64,000 nucleotides of DNA from Moniliophthora roreri (taxonomy: Eukaryota; Basidiomycota; Agaricomycetes; Agaricales; Marasmiaceae). Position numbers and translations under genes: made by a program. The stretch spans positions 1 through 64,000 of the forward strand of contig LATX02000078.1 in the NCBI GenBank assembly GCA_001466705.2, in the 5' to 3' direction. The notes under the pieces were generated by a model. The model had not been told where the DNA came from. It saw only the letters and a program-made list of their open reading frames with translations, and made no database searches. Of the stretch, positions 35,961-47,238 are shown piece by piece (the stretch's first letter is position 1; every line of letters begins with the position of its first letter).

Positions 35961-36324
35961 CCGGCCGTATACCCACCCTATCACAGCACAATTGTATCAG
36001 TGAGTGATTTCAGTTTGACCTCATTGAAATGGCTAACGCTGGTCCTATAGTATTGTCACTCTTGAACACTATCTTGCCTTCTTGTATCGCTATCTACCTG
36101 ATCAAACATATGACACCCACACCGCTACCCTCATTGCTCACAGACAACTATACAACAGATATCCAACTAACTCATGACGCCATATAATGTACATACATAG
36201 ATCCTTGCTACACACCATACCCCGTATCTAACAGGAAACAAATTCCCGCTCCATATCTTCGCCTCAATAAAGAAGAAACTCCTTCAGAATCGAAAAGTAT
36301 CTACCGCGTGAAATTAAGTATCAG
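35961..36324. other. Intergenic, nothing recognised
   Basis: A 364-bp space between the convergent small membrane protein gene and hydrolase 1. It should hold both 3' ends. No gene or repeat is seen. Confidence 0.5.
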
Positions 36325-37523
36325 TTATACTGCTCGCAGGAGAAACCGAACACACCTCTTGGGATCCTCATACATCGGTAAATGTGTCGCGGTATCCATA
36401 TCGATCCATTTGCATTTGGGTATGTTGGTGAAGAACGGTCGAACACACGGCTCCCACATTTCATCGTCCGGTGAGCTGACCAGCAACGTCGGGCATGTAA
36501 CGTTATGCAACGCATCAATGACACTCCAATCCTTGAGTCGTTTTCTCATCCTAAACTCAGGATGGCCTAGTTGCAAATAGTTCAGCCTAATTTCTGCTCC
36601 CAAGAGTCAAGGGTACGCACTGTTTCCTCTGGCATGAGCCAGCGACGTCATGAGATCTGCAGGCCAAGGGTCAAGCTTGCAGATATGGAGACTATCATAC
36701 AGCCTGTCCGCTCTCTCGTACTCTTCCTTGCTGTAAGCCTCCGGATTCTTGAGGATCTCCTTGACTTTGTCCGGGAGTTGGTCTTTCCAGTAATCTGTAC
36801 CGTCGCAATACAGCTTGGCAGAGCTAAAGGTATTCGCGAGAACAAGGTGCTTGAGACCGGGATGCATACGTCTGGCTGCGTAATCGCTCCCAAAGACACC
36901 TGAAGGCATCTTTGTTGAGTATGACATCGTGCGGGTCTATGTCGAGGCCTACCTCCCCAAGAATGTCCAATCAAGTCAAAGTCATCCCGAATCCCGAGAT
37001 GGGTGAGTAAGTTATCGAGCTCGTCGTTGAATAGATCTACGGTCCAGAATTCAGGTGGTGAGTCCGGATATTGGCGGAGACCGATTTGGTTATAGAAAAC
37101 GATCGGCATGCTGCTCGAACGTCGACGTTAGATCGAGTCTAGCTTCTAGGATGCGGAAGACTCACTTGGCATCCTTGTACAGCTGAATGTGAGGTCTATT
37201 CGCTTCTACATCAAATGGATTATGGGGCACGATCACAAAGTAACCTACTTCATACTATGAGTGATAGGCAGTCAGTCGAGGATCAGTAGAATCAAACTAA
37301 AGGAATTTAACGCGTACTAGACAAAATTCATCCCAGGGCCTCCATGAAGAGTGACGAGAGGCCGCCTATCGCTTTTCTTGAGGTCGCCTACTATCAGGTA
37401 CCACGTCTGAAATGTGCGGTCACCGACAACGAAATCGACAGTTCCCGTCGTGGTAGGTACATCAGAAGGAATATGGTCCCCTGAATCGGTTAAGCCGGTG
37501 ATCCCGGTCTGAGAGCGGGACAT
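36325..37523 (-). CDS. Hydrolase 1: proline iminopeptidase-like (S33), cytosolic
   Basis: Six exons fit: 37318-37523, 37249-37254 (6 nt), 37166-37195, 36953-37110, 36621-36899 and 36325-36566, giving 306 residues. The alpha/beta-hydrolase motifs are the oxyanion motif LHGGPGM, the nucleophile elbow GHSWGG (Ser), the acid in SSPDDEMWEP (Asp) and the base in THLPMYEDP (His). The family releases N-terminal proline or hydrolyses amino-acid amides. No signal peptide is seen, so it is probably intracellular. TATA-like CTATAAAAGC lies about 45 bp upstream of the ATG. It is the closest paralogue of hydrolase 2. The 6-nt exon encodes the middle of YMKP. Confidence 0.8.
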
Positions 37524-37926
37524 GCTGGTCACCAATCAAGATGGAAAGGACATCAAGCACACCGGGTTGCTTTTATAGGGAGCCTGCTAATATACTGACA
37601 TCAAAACCTTGCGAAGCAAGCTTCGATAGATGATCGCCACGATTCATTCAATTTGCTGACTACTGAGCCGCACAAGATGCTTCCCGATCGAGTTATTGAG
37701 TTGAAGCTGGAGTTGATGATATAGTGAGCGCTTTCAGCGAGTCATGAGGTACAGGTAACAATTGATTTCTGAGCTGAGCTCCCGCTATAAATGTAATGCA
37801 ATATGCATCCTTCAAAAATTTATTCCCGGGCGACGATAGAACAGATGAAGTGTAACAGCTAAAGAAGTGTCGGTTAGCACGAAGTGGATCAAGGTGGCGC
37901 TTTCGTACGTGAAGATTCAATGGCTC

Positions 37927-38107
37927 TCATGGGCACTGTGCATCAACATTGTCGCATCCTTCACCTCCTGAGTAAGAAATTAGAATAGCCACTAGACAAA
38001 TCAGAGAGGTGCGTACCGGACTCTAGTCCGTGGTCTATTGGTGCGGATAGCACACGAACAGTAATGCAAAACACGAAGGCGACAAGGAAGTTGATTTTGA
38101 ACTGCAT
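37927..38107 (-). CDS. Small secreted peptide, 43 aa, two exons
   Basis: Exon 1 (38017-38107) encodes MQFKINFLVAFVFCITVRV, a clear signal peptide. A 49-nt intron (GTACGC..CAG, branch ctaat) leads to exon 2 (37927-37967), which ends ...GCDNVDAQCP-stop. The predicted mature peptide is about 20-22 residues, acidic, with two cysteines (C-x6-C). TATA-like CTATAAAAGG lies about 40 bp upstream. Exon 1 resembles the first exon of hydrolase 4, with the same G-ending phase-1 junction, so it may have arisen by duplication of a signal exon. It lies next to two UstYa-like genes, which makes a modified-peptide precursor possible. There is no Kex2 repeat structure. Confidence 0.5.
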
Positions 38108-38759
38108 GGTGCGCTTGGGTAAGAACGGAAGACCAGGGTTCCTTTTATAGTTGGGGATATCTTCGCCTCTTATTCCACGTTGAAGATGTACTTCCTAGTT
38201 TAACCTGGAACCATATTGACAGTGTGATCCAGTACACGAGGACATTTTGCTGCAGGGTCTGGCAGAGAAATAAGCTATTGCTCCATGGAGGGTTGAGGAA
38301 CCACAGGAAATCCAGGGGAACTTGAAGCGACCAGGACGCGACTAGGACTGACTCGGACCAAACGACCCGATTCAGTTTGCTATCGATATCGTCGTGCAAA
38401 AATGTTGCATCAGATTGAATTCGTAAACTTGAGCCGCCAGATCGAAGGACATCCCTAGCTTACGTTGATTTGCAGACGCCTCAGAAGGGGAGGTTACGAC
38501 GTACCCGTACCCAAGTATTCAACCTGCTTACAAGCCTTGAATACCAAGGTTTCTGTATCATCCTGAGCTCGCTGCTGTGGTGTGAAGCAGATAGTGATGA
38601 TGTATGGTGGTGGTAAAAGAGAAAGCGTGAGCGACATCATCCTGATTCCTCATCGACTCTGACCACCATCTTAATTTCGGTTCGACTTTTCTTTGGCCAT
38701 CTTACCGTATCAAGCTAACTTTCTTTTTACAGGAATAAAATACGGAATCTGGATAAAAA
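38108..38759. other. Intergenic
   Basis: It holds the TATA-like site of the small peptide gene (about 38141-38153, minus strand) and presumably the 3' end of UstYa-like A. Nothing else is seen. Confidence 0.5.
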
Positions 38760-39429
38760 TCAAACGTCTACTTGTCCATTTGCATACCATTCTCGAAATT
38801 TCGCCTCCTCTGCGGCCAGAGCGTCGAACGCGTACTCCCAATCTTGACATATGAGATCGCTCCCGACTCTATCTGCACTGAAATCCTTCTCCATGAAATC
38901 GCCTTCTTCAAGCATCTCTGACGACCCGCACAATAGGAATTGCCTCAGGTACTGCAAACAATGGGCAAAGTGGTGGGGATTGGCGACTTCGTCGTTGTGG
39001 TTGAAGAGCGCGGTGCGTATCTGCGCAATGCAATGAAAATTGTGGTACCAGGACGTGATGGTCATGCGATAGTTGGGTCCCAGAAATGAGAGAGCGGGGT
39101 ACTGGAAAAGAGAGTTGTACTCGTCACGGGTGGCGTTACTGGGATCCGTCCATGCGTAATGCGTCGATTCCTGCAGAGTCATCGCTACTGGAGGTAGCTT
39201 GGACTGTACCGGGTGCAAAAGTGGAATGGAGTTTCCACTATACGTGTACTCGACTGCCTAAGTGTGAGTACTTCGCAATTGGAATAAGATTAGCCAACGG
39301 CTCACTCTTTTTAGCACTTCTTACTCTTCGAAACGAATTCGTGGCATGCCAGATGGTAATGCAGACGTTTAGGACGAGGAGGGCTCCTACAGCCCAATTG
39401 GTCAGAGAGTAGCGAATTGACTTGGGCAT
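38760..39429 (-). CDS. UstYa-like protein A (DUF3328), 200 aa
   Basis: Two exons (39325-39429 and 38760-39257) joined over a 67-nt intron give 200 residues. The N-terminus has one membrane segment (WAVGALLVLNVCITIW). The core has both signature motifs of the UstYa/DUF3328 family: YHNFHCIAQIR and HFAHCLQYLRQFLLC (HxxHC twice), followed by CQDWEYAF. Characterised UstYa proteins act on ribosomal peptides in ascomycetes as oxidative cyclases or other oxidases; the substrate here is unknown. The gene is divergent from UstYa-like B and on the same strand as the small secreted peptide. Confidence 0.82.
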
Positions 39430-39702
39430 TAGTGAGTCTGATGCAATCGGCCATCGGGTGAGTATACTCATATAACCCTCTAATTGAATACCTTAAGGCG
39501 ATCCATAATCGCGGCGATTCGATCATTTAGCAAGCAATCCAGTGCGCATCTGGTTTGTTTCCTTTGTCGCTGCTTGCTTTGACGTGTAACATGATTCATC
39601 CCCAGAAGGAAACCATTTGATCTCTTTGGCACCCTCACATTCCTACTTTTCAATCTCCTTGGTCAATTCCCCGTTTCTCCGTTTCTTTCAAGATTCTGTG
39701 AG
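39430..39702. promoter_or_regulatory. Shared upstream region of the two UstYa-like genes
   Basis: This 273-bp space separates two start codons pointing away from each other and must hold both promoters, which suggests co-regulation. I saw no convincing TATA box on either side. Pyrimidine-rich stretches precede the B start (39655-39695). Confidence 0.5.
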
Positions 39703-40337
39703 ATGGCAGACTACTACTCGAGAGCCATGAGGGGTTCGATTGCGTTTATCTCTCTTGTCACGGTCGTCATGCTTCTTCTGGTGGCACGCAGAGCAGCCAC
39801 AGTGTTTACTGTACCTCGAAATCATAGTATGTCCCATCATTCTCTCTGTTTCTAAGTCTTACCCCAGTGTTTCCAGTCGATCCAGCCCATTCATCTCCTC
39901 TTTCTTTCTCGCCAAAGTTCTCCGACCCAGTGGCCATGCACTACGAAGCTACTACAGTGCGATACGGTCTTGAAGGGCCTGAAAGTGACGAGGAGTTTGA
40001 GAAGCTACTTCCAGCGGGCGGTCATACCGTACATATCACCTCGCCCTCCGGACGAGTTGACAAGCACACCGTCACACTTTTCCACCAACTCAAATGCCTC
40101 GACATAATCCGTCGAGAATACGGAGATTCTTATCCCTCAACACCGGAACTCACGCAACACTGTCTCACGTATTTGCATCAGAGCATCCTCTGCCGGCCAT
40201 ATATAGCACTCGAGGTAACGAGGAATGTGTTTGCTACGGGAAAGAAGAGTCGAGAGGTTGTGTGCAGGGATTGGGAGGCGGTGTATCGCGAAGCCGAGAG
40301 AAACTGGGCGGCATACAAAACCTCGACAGATCCGTAG
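39703..40337 (+). CDS. UstYa-like protein B (DUF3328), divergent, 197 aa
   Basis: Exons 39703-39826 and 39868-40337 join across a 41-nt intron (GTATGT..CAG). The protein has an N-terminal membrane segment (IAFISLVTVVMLLLVA), then a core with TLFHQLKCLDIIR and THE-position equivalent TQHCLTYLHQSILC, and the family's CRDWEAVY. Compared with protein A the first HxxHC reads HQLKC and the second reads LTQHC, so one histidine of each motif is missing. It may be a catalytically altered partner of A, since UstYa proteins often occur in pairs. The frame is intact. Confidence 0.75.
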
Positions 40338-40688
40338 CTTTTTGCATAACGTGTGGCGTAGAGTATGTATCTGAATCATTGTTTCTTTGAACCAAATGAC
40401 GGAGAACCTTATGGGAAAAAGCAAACCAGTTTGGCTCAATATACATAATCCGGACATCAAATTGAGTAGATGATTGATTAAATTCGTACTCAATGGACAG
40501 TACCTCTATCTTTACACGAATGGAAAACCGTGGTCTCGCATAGCTCATGGGACCACCCTTTGTGTACCTATCTTCTCCTAAGACCCTAGATCTTGACTTA
40601 TAATCCTTCTGGACCGCTTGATACTTTCCCTCGTTCAGTGAATCGTACAACACCGCTCCCCAAAACCTCGGTTAGCTCTAATCGTCTG

Positions 40689-41841
40689 ATGGCCTCGCGA
40701 ACGGGAACGGTTGATTTTGTGGCTGGAGGGAAGACGTATCAAACTTGTTACTCGGTTGTTGGTGACCTGAAATCTGGAACAACGCTTCTTGTCCTACTTC
40801 ACGGAGGTCCTGGGCTTTCACATCACTAGTGCGTGTTTGATATTGATCATTAGTGTCCTTAAGCTTATCTCCGGCCCATTTAGCCTTCTTTTCTGTCAGA
40901 TTTAGTAGCTGTTGCGCGCGACGATAAGGGTATAGTGACAACAAGGCGCTGTACGAGAAAGCTGGGTATGTCAATCAATACCATCAGCGTGATTGGCTAT
41001 CGACTGACACTGGACAAAAGGATCCCTCTTGTGTTCTACGATCAGATTGGCAATTTCAAGGATTCCAAAAGAATTTTAGACACCCGAATTGTGCATGGAC
41101 CAGCTGGATGGACTCCTCGTTCATCTTGGCATAGCGGATAAGTTTGATCTTTTCGGACATTCGTGGGGAGGTGAGATGTCCTTCCAGTTAATCCCTAGCG
41201 CTCACTGAATGTTATTTCCCTATTTCGCATCCGAAGGGAACGTTGGCGGGAAATTATGCTGCTGCACGCGTTCCTAAGGGACTGAAGAAGTTGATCATAT
41301 CAAATGCTCCCGCTTCGACTGATCTCTTCGAGCGAGGGGTAGAAGAATCGTTTCCCAAAGGGATTCAAGGAGATGATGGAGAAACGAGAAGGCACTACCG
41401 ACTCAAAAGGGTATTAGGACGGCGTGATGCTCTTCATGAAGAATCATGTTTGCACAGTTGATCCGTGGCCAGAATCCCTGAGAAGAGTCTTGGGATGGTT
41501 GATGAACACCCAACAGTCTATTCTACCATGTAAGTATTTCTCTAACCGTGCCTATCAAATGATCTGACGAGAAAAATACTCCAATTCAGGTGGGGAACAT
41601 CCGAGTCCAGCGTCACCGGGACATTGAGCGATTGGAGTGTGATTGATATCGTCCATCGTATCAATGTACCTACGCTCCTTGTCAGCGCACCTTTGGATGG
41701 GATTCGGCCGATGGCAGCTGCCCCTGGTTTTCGAACATTCCAAAGATTGAATGGATTGAGTTGCAGAACAGCATGCATCTATCTCAGTTTGAGGAACCGG
41801 AAAAATGGCTAAACGTCCTATTACAATTCTTGCAAGTGTAA
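40689..41841 (+). pseudogene. Hydrolase 3: proline iminopeptidase-like pseudogene
   Basis: Homology to hydrolase 4 covers the whole length: [73 protein letters not shown] and a final MHLSQFEEP. The copy is dead. A stop replaces the Trp of the EFW motif (about 41075), and frames shift near 41063, 41360, 41490 and 41730. The donor after the microexon equivalent (40884-40889) has lost its GT, and the signal-peptide exon is absent. It is convergent with hydrolase 2. Confidence 0.8.
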
Positions 41842-41915
41842 ACTCAGTATATGATGTGCCAAGAAGACCCCTGAGTCCCATGAACAATACTACTGAAGCA
41901 GGCAAGATCATTCAG

Positions 41916-43331
41916 TCAGGAAACTGAGCAACACTTTGAAGTACCTGATGATGGAGATATTGAGATCGCACTGACCAAGGAGATCGGTGGAACATACTTT
42001 TCTGGATCTTCGTACATTGGTAGATGTGTAGAGGTCTGAATATCTACCCACTTGCACTTTGGAATGTTCTTAAAGAACGGCCGGACACACGGCTCCCACA
42101 TCTCATCATTAGGAGAACTGATGAGCAGGGTCGGACAAGTGACGTTGTGAAGGACGTCGATGACACTCCAGCTGTTCAAGCGTTTCTTCATTCTGAATTC
42201 CGGATGGCCTCGTTATTGGATCAGCGAACATCAGACCGAGCAGGGTGGGGGTGACTCACTGTTGCCATTGCTATACGCAAGAGAAGTCAGCAAATCCTCG
42301 GGCCATGGGTTCATATTGCAGATATGAAGGTTGTTGTATATCTGGTCCGCCTTGTCTCGCTCTTCTTTGGTATGATTTTCTGGATGTTTCTTGATGTCGG
42401 ACAGCTCGGGTGGTAGTTGGTCGATCCAGTATTCCACCCCGCTGACATACAACTTGGCAGAGCTGAATGTATTTGCAAGGATCAGATGTTTAAGGCCAGA
42501 ATGCATTCGTGTAGCTGCGTAATCACTCCCAAAGACACCTAAATGCAACAACCAATGATACTTTGAGTTCAGCTTGCCAACGCACGCCGAAAATCACTCA
42601 CCACCCCAGGAATGGCCGAGTAAATCGAAGTCTTCTCTAATCCCCAAGTGCCTCAGAAGATTGTCCAGCTCATCGTTATAAAGGTCAACAGTCCAGAACT
42701 CGGCTGGAGAGTCCGGGTACTGGCGAAGACCTATCTGGTTGTAGAAAACGACGGGAATGCTGAATTGCATTATCATTAGCCCACTACATAGTACGAGCTT
42801 TTCAATATCAGCGAAAACTTACCCCGCTTCTGTGTACAATCTCTCGTGCGGTCTATGAGGTCCCTATCAGACACATTTCGCCTCCGTGAGCCAAAATAAG
42901 GATCGTACTTCATGCTTGAAAACTGACGTCAGTGTCGAAAGACTGGGAATCTTTGCAGCACGTACTAGACATAGTTCATCCCTTCATATCCCATTAATCA
43001 GACCGTCATTTCGAGTCGAGCTAATCACGGGCGTGGACATACCTGGACCACCATGAAGCGTCACCAAAGGCCGTCTCTTGCTGTTCTTCAAGTCTCCAAC
43101 AATCCTGTACCACGTATGGAAAACGCGTTCGCCGACGACAAAATCGACTGTCCCAGTCGTTACTGGTGCCGATTTTAATTCTTGGGTTGTACTGGCCAGG
43201 TTCGAAGTCATGAAGGGTGTTTCGAGTCCTAATTCCCCTTGGTATGCTTGCAAGAGGCTACTACCAGAGCTGAGGAAGAAGAGACTCAGCACTGGTGCAA
43301 AATAGGGCAGTCGTGGGAGGATCATGGTCAT
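41916..43331 (-). CDS. Hydrolase 2: proline iminopeptidase-like (S33), secreted
   Basis: Seven exons keep frame: 43043-43331, 42966-42981 (16 nt), 42909-42914 (6 nt), 42823-42852, 42602-42759, 42260-42538 and 41916-42208, giving 356 residues. It starts with a hydrophobic leader (LPYFAPVLSLFFLSSGSSLL), so secretion or membrane targeting is expected. Catalytic motifs are LHGGPGMNYV, GHSWGG, SSPNDEMWEP and THLPMYEDP. Exons of 30, 158 and 279 nt have exactly the same lengths as in hydrolase 1, but this gene has one extra intron after GGPG. The C-terminal 20 residues differ from hydrolase 1, probably through a lost terminal frame or intron. Confidence 0.8.
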
Positions 43332-43569
43332 TCAAAAAGCATAGTCGGAGCTGCAAATCCGCTATAAAGAAGATTGCCTGATCCATTGATGGTTGGTGTA
43401 TGGATTCGATTTAGTTTGGGGACATTTCAGATCAAGCGCTCATGTTGGTCCATCTGTCTATCATTATTTCCCGAATAAGTTACTTTACATGGGAAGTACT
43501 ATACAACACAAAGAGAACAATGCATAGGAACAGGAGGGCTGACAGGGTTGTGCCACTGCGTAGACAAGG

Positions 43570-44847
43570 TCAAGATTTGGTCCATGTAGCGTCCGACTGT
43601 TCAACGTCAACACTACTAATATCTTCCCGAAGCGCAAATTTCATCGCTTCTCTGGTGAAAGAGTTATCTTGATTGCTATACCCTCGACTGGACCCAGATC
43701 TATTTGTAGAGCTGAGTTCATGTGTCAGACGAGACTGGAAAATCTGGGTGCTGGTAGTCGTAGTCCAAGCGTGGCCACATGTAACTCGGAAAATGATAAG
43801 GAGCGGCGAGATACACTGTCAGTAGTCTTAGTTATGTCTTCTCTCGGACGGATTCCAGGCTCACCTGAACCTGAGAGAGGGGTTGTAAGAACAAAGGCTG
43901 GATCGGATGTTCGAGTGCAAACGTGACAATGAAAATGAGTTGGAAGGACGTGTAGAGCAAGGAGGACTCGATGATCATTGACACTATGCCGGTGTACTGC
44001 CGACCATGCCTGTTGCCCATAACCTTGGTGATCCTATACCTGTACACCAAGAGCCTTGCAACAATTGCAAGGGTCATCGTCACGTTGAGAATGAAAGATG
44101 TCCAGAAGTAATACAAGGTGAAATTGAAGTCGGCGTTCCAGGGGGATGTTGCGGATATCTGAACCAACCATAACAGACCGAAGACTGTGGGATACTTAGA
44201 GATGCGCATTACCTGCAAGGCCTGAGGACTTACCCCACGAGGTGGTATAAGCAACGCAAGGATAGATGCAAACTGCCCAAAATGGAACTCTGCTCCCTTT
44301 AAAGACGACCAAACACCTCCAGACCTGTTGGGGTTGATCGGAATGAGCGCTGCAAAGTAAATTGAGTACTCACAACGACCAAGTCGGCTAACCAGTTCGA
44401 AACCACAAATGCAACATTGCCAATTTCCGAAACAGGAATCCAGAACATGTTATTTTCAAAGGCGGCTTTAATGGCAGGTCAGGTTTTTCTTTCGCAAACG
44501 AGTAGGGAGCATGCCTGCATACCTGGGCCACCAGGGTACAATCGATAATCGACGAAACTATATTGGGCCATGGTCGAGTCACCGGCCATGAACAACGTTG
44601 CGCAGAGGAACAGAAGGCCAACGTAGATGACCGAAAACAAGCGAAGATGATCCTTCCTGCGGCCCTTCAATCCATTCACGAGAGGACCAGCACACAGAAC
44701 GGTCAAGACTACAACGATACCGTATCCAACGCCAGTCAAGATGGTGCCAATGAGCCATGCTCGCTCTAAAAACAGGGAAATGGAAGGTTGGCCTTCCTCG
44801 CCCTCTGCAGGTATCCAAGTAGAATTGGGTGTAAAGCGCTGCGGCAT
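43570..44847 (-). CDS. Seven-transmembrane protein, Agaricomycete orphan family, 357 aa
   Basis: Five exons fit: 44523-44847, 44374-44465, 44234-44324, 43865-44184 and 43570-43815. Three of the introns are 49 nt and one is 57 nt. Hydrophobic segments include AWLIGTILTGVGYGIVVVL, FSVIYVGLLFLCATLFM, IGNVAFVVSNWLADLVV, FGLLWLVQISA, FILNVTMTLAIVARLLV and YTSFQLIFIVTFAL. The WLAD..VWRC pattern and the ending SPLLIIFRVTCGHAW are typical of a large family of basidiomycete 7TM proteins of unknown role. The cytosolic tail is Ser/Thr-rich. There is no pheromone-receptor signature that I recognise. Confidence 0.75.
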
Positions 44848-45491
44848 TGTGAGCTGGTGAGACTTTAGCGGGCGAAATAAGGCAGAGGTACACGCCCTCC
44901 GCTTGACAAAAATTTCTCCCATTATATCGGCTATATTGCGGGCGTGTGGACTGATTCAGTCAATGTCACCTGGATGAGCGAGTAGAATACCATCAATATT
45001 GATGAGATTGACAGGGATCATTTTCAGGACTGTCGCCCAGATAGTATCACCCTTATTTGACCTGATATTATGTAGGCATGCGCAATCATGACATTGAGTC
45101 TATATATCGTGGTGTTTAGTAACGAAACTCTCAAACCTCGATAGACACTCACAGATACTAAACTATTGACCAGGCTCCCTGCAGGGGCTTGGCAGCGTTC
45201 ACAAATCACTGTAAGAGGATTGAATTGGAATCCGGACCTGGCGCTAGGATTGGGTCAGAGTACAGGAACTGGATGAGAGGACGTGGATGAGAGGACGTGA
45301 ATGAACCAGTCACTTTCGTCCGGCAAAGTCCCGGCAACCGAACCACCTCGAACCCGGCCGCGCATCACTTTCCATCAAGTCTATGCGCCCGCTAGCCCGT
45401 TTTAGGCACAAACGAATGTATGGGTAGATAAATGACTGCCCCCTGAGCACAACCGCATCAGGAAGTCCATCGTTTTTTCGTGCTTGGTACC
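44848..45491. other. Divergent intergenic region
   Basis: It separates the start of the 7TM gene (minus) from the membrane protein at 45492 (plus). It carries two adjacent copies of gatgagaggacgtg (about 45275-45300). No gene is recognised. Confidence 0.45.
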
Positions 45492-46453
45492 ATGCCCACC
45501 TCGCCTCGCTACTCCCTAGTTTCTTCAGAGCCCTCTTCAAGCACAGATGACTTGGATAGCAATGAAGAACTTCGTCTAAAGTATTCCGGTCACGGACATA
45601 GGCAAAACCTTTGTGCTCAGTGTCAGCAGTCCGCAGGCAGTCCCGGAACCTCCATCTCATTCTGGGCCATAATAGCGTCCCTTCTCTCCATCTGCATCAA
45701 CTGCGTCATCTTTCTCGCATCCTCGAAGATCTCCGGGGAATGTACCGACCCATTGATGACCGTCACCAATGAAAACATCCACCTCCTGCGCCGTCCAAGC
45801 CCGTTCATTGGCATGGACAATATTACGCGTCCTGTACCGCCTGTTTATAGGGATTTTGTCAACTTCCCTCAAGTCATTCAGCAGGTCAATAGCGAGCGAC
45901 CAAAATTCGTCTACGACGATGATCCCTTGCGTTATATGAGTAGCCGGGGACTCGTTTCCCCGGAGGAGAGGCGCGTTCAAGTCACTAATTCGGTGAGTGC
46001 AGTCTCCATGACGCAAATTCGACACTAAGATCTCGTACAATTTGTTTTCAGGTCTCTACATTGTTCCAATTCCGTACAGTCGATTATGGGATGGAGAAGT
46101 GCGAATTGCACGTCCATTTTCCCGTCAACACGAGTACCAATAGTACAGCTCGTCCCTTCCTAACGTCGCTTCATCGGCTTGACTCTTCCCTTCCTCTCAA
46201 CACCCGAACACTTTCATACTCTACGAAGCCCCGCGTGACATCGACCCTTGTCGAAATACGCGTAAATCCTGGTAGCAATCAAGTAGTCGACTGGTGGCAA
46301 CAGTTTGACTGCAAATGGGACCAGTTGTTTACGTTCGAACTGGCATGCTATGATCCCGAAAGACTTGGAGATGATAGCTGCTGGCTCGAATGGTGGCAGG
46401 AAAGAAAGGGTGAAGACCCAGTTCCAGGTGTGCAGTGTTTCCTTTCACAATGA
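45492..46453 (+). CDS. Single-pass membrane protein with conserved outer domain, 300 aa
   Basis: Exons 45492-45992 and 46052-46453 are joined over a 59-nt intron (branch cactaag). The N-terminus is Ser-rich and cytosolic-looking, followed by one membrane segment (SFWAIIASLLSICINCVIFL) and a C-terminal domain with FQFRTVDYGMEKCEL, several cysteines and tryptophans (VDWWQQFDCKWDQLF, CWLEWWQ). This layout matches a common Agaricomycete family of type II membrane proteins, and the C-terminal part recalls But2-like domains, but that is tentative. The function is unknown. Confidence 0.65.
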
Positions 46454-47093
46454 ACGAGGCTGACCCTGATAAAATAGCTGTATATATCAAGCAAATCTCA
46501 ACAGTGTAAGCTGGGGCTTCGGGGTCGTTCTCGTAGTTTAGTTAAATGTATGTCACTGTCAGAACGAGTGTATGATTGACGAAGTCACGATTTAATGCGA
46601 TGTAAAGGACTGCTTTTGCATCTCATCCAAATACTTCCAACTGGGCTTGAGATCGTGCAGAGCGACCTGAGATCTGGGGAGATGCACCTGCTGACCACCT
46701 CACCTTAGGCTAAGGCTAATGCCCAGTCTTGAGTGCTCTATGTACTCGTCTTTGAGTTGTAGTAGAATTGTTGAAGTGGATTCGCTGAGGAGATAAGAAC
46801 CAAGATTAGGCAGACACTTGATGCGCCCAATAGAAGGATACCAAACAGGATAATAGTATTTAGAAGCAATGTACAACAGCGGCTACAGTTATTGGATCGA
46901 GACTCAATGGCCCAGGCCCCACAACTAGTGTATGGGTCCGCCGAAGGTACTTGGAACGTAGTATGGAAAACTGCTTGTACGGGGTTAACGAGACTAGTAT
47001 ATAGGGTGAAGTCATGATCGACGAACCTGGATCGGTTAGACTTTAAGCTTTAAGTCCGTCAAGGGCAGGGAGCCGCGAAACAGGAGTCAGAGT
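46454..47093. other. Intergenic, nothing recognised
   Basis: The sequence has only short open frames and no repeat structure that I can see. Confidence 0.5.
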
Positions 47094-47238
47094 CTAGTAC
47101 CTAGCCGTCAACATCGAGCCTAACCTGACGTGTACGTAGAATAGACTCACCCTGTTCCTTGTTCTGAGCAGAAGCGGGAGAGGCAATAGCTGCAGCAGCT
47201 AGGAAGAGCGCGACGACGAGGTTGAAGTTGAGCTGCAT
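47094..47238 (-). pseudogene. Orphan signal-peptide exon, possibly a tiny secreted peptide
   Basis: Exon 47151-47238 (88 nt) encodes [20 protein letters not shown], then PASAQNKEQ and a phase-1 donor (GTGAGT). This is the same length, sequence type and phase as the first exon of hydrolase 4 (also 88 nt). No hydrolase body follows on the minus strand. The nearest acceptor would leave an intron of only 31 nt and a nine-residue tail, which is unlikely to be used. TATA-like GTATAAATG lies about 55 bp upstream. The best reading is a leftover of a hydrolase duplication. Confidence 0.55.

Noticed and set aside
44848..45300. Kex2-type multi-core peptide precursor near the 7TM gene
   Set aside because: No signal peptide and no repeated core with dibasic sites is found on either strand. 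The short gatgagaggacgtg repeat is not in a usable frame.
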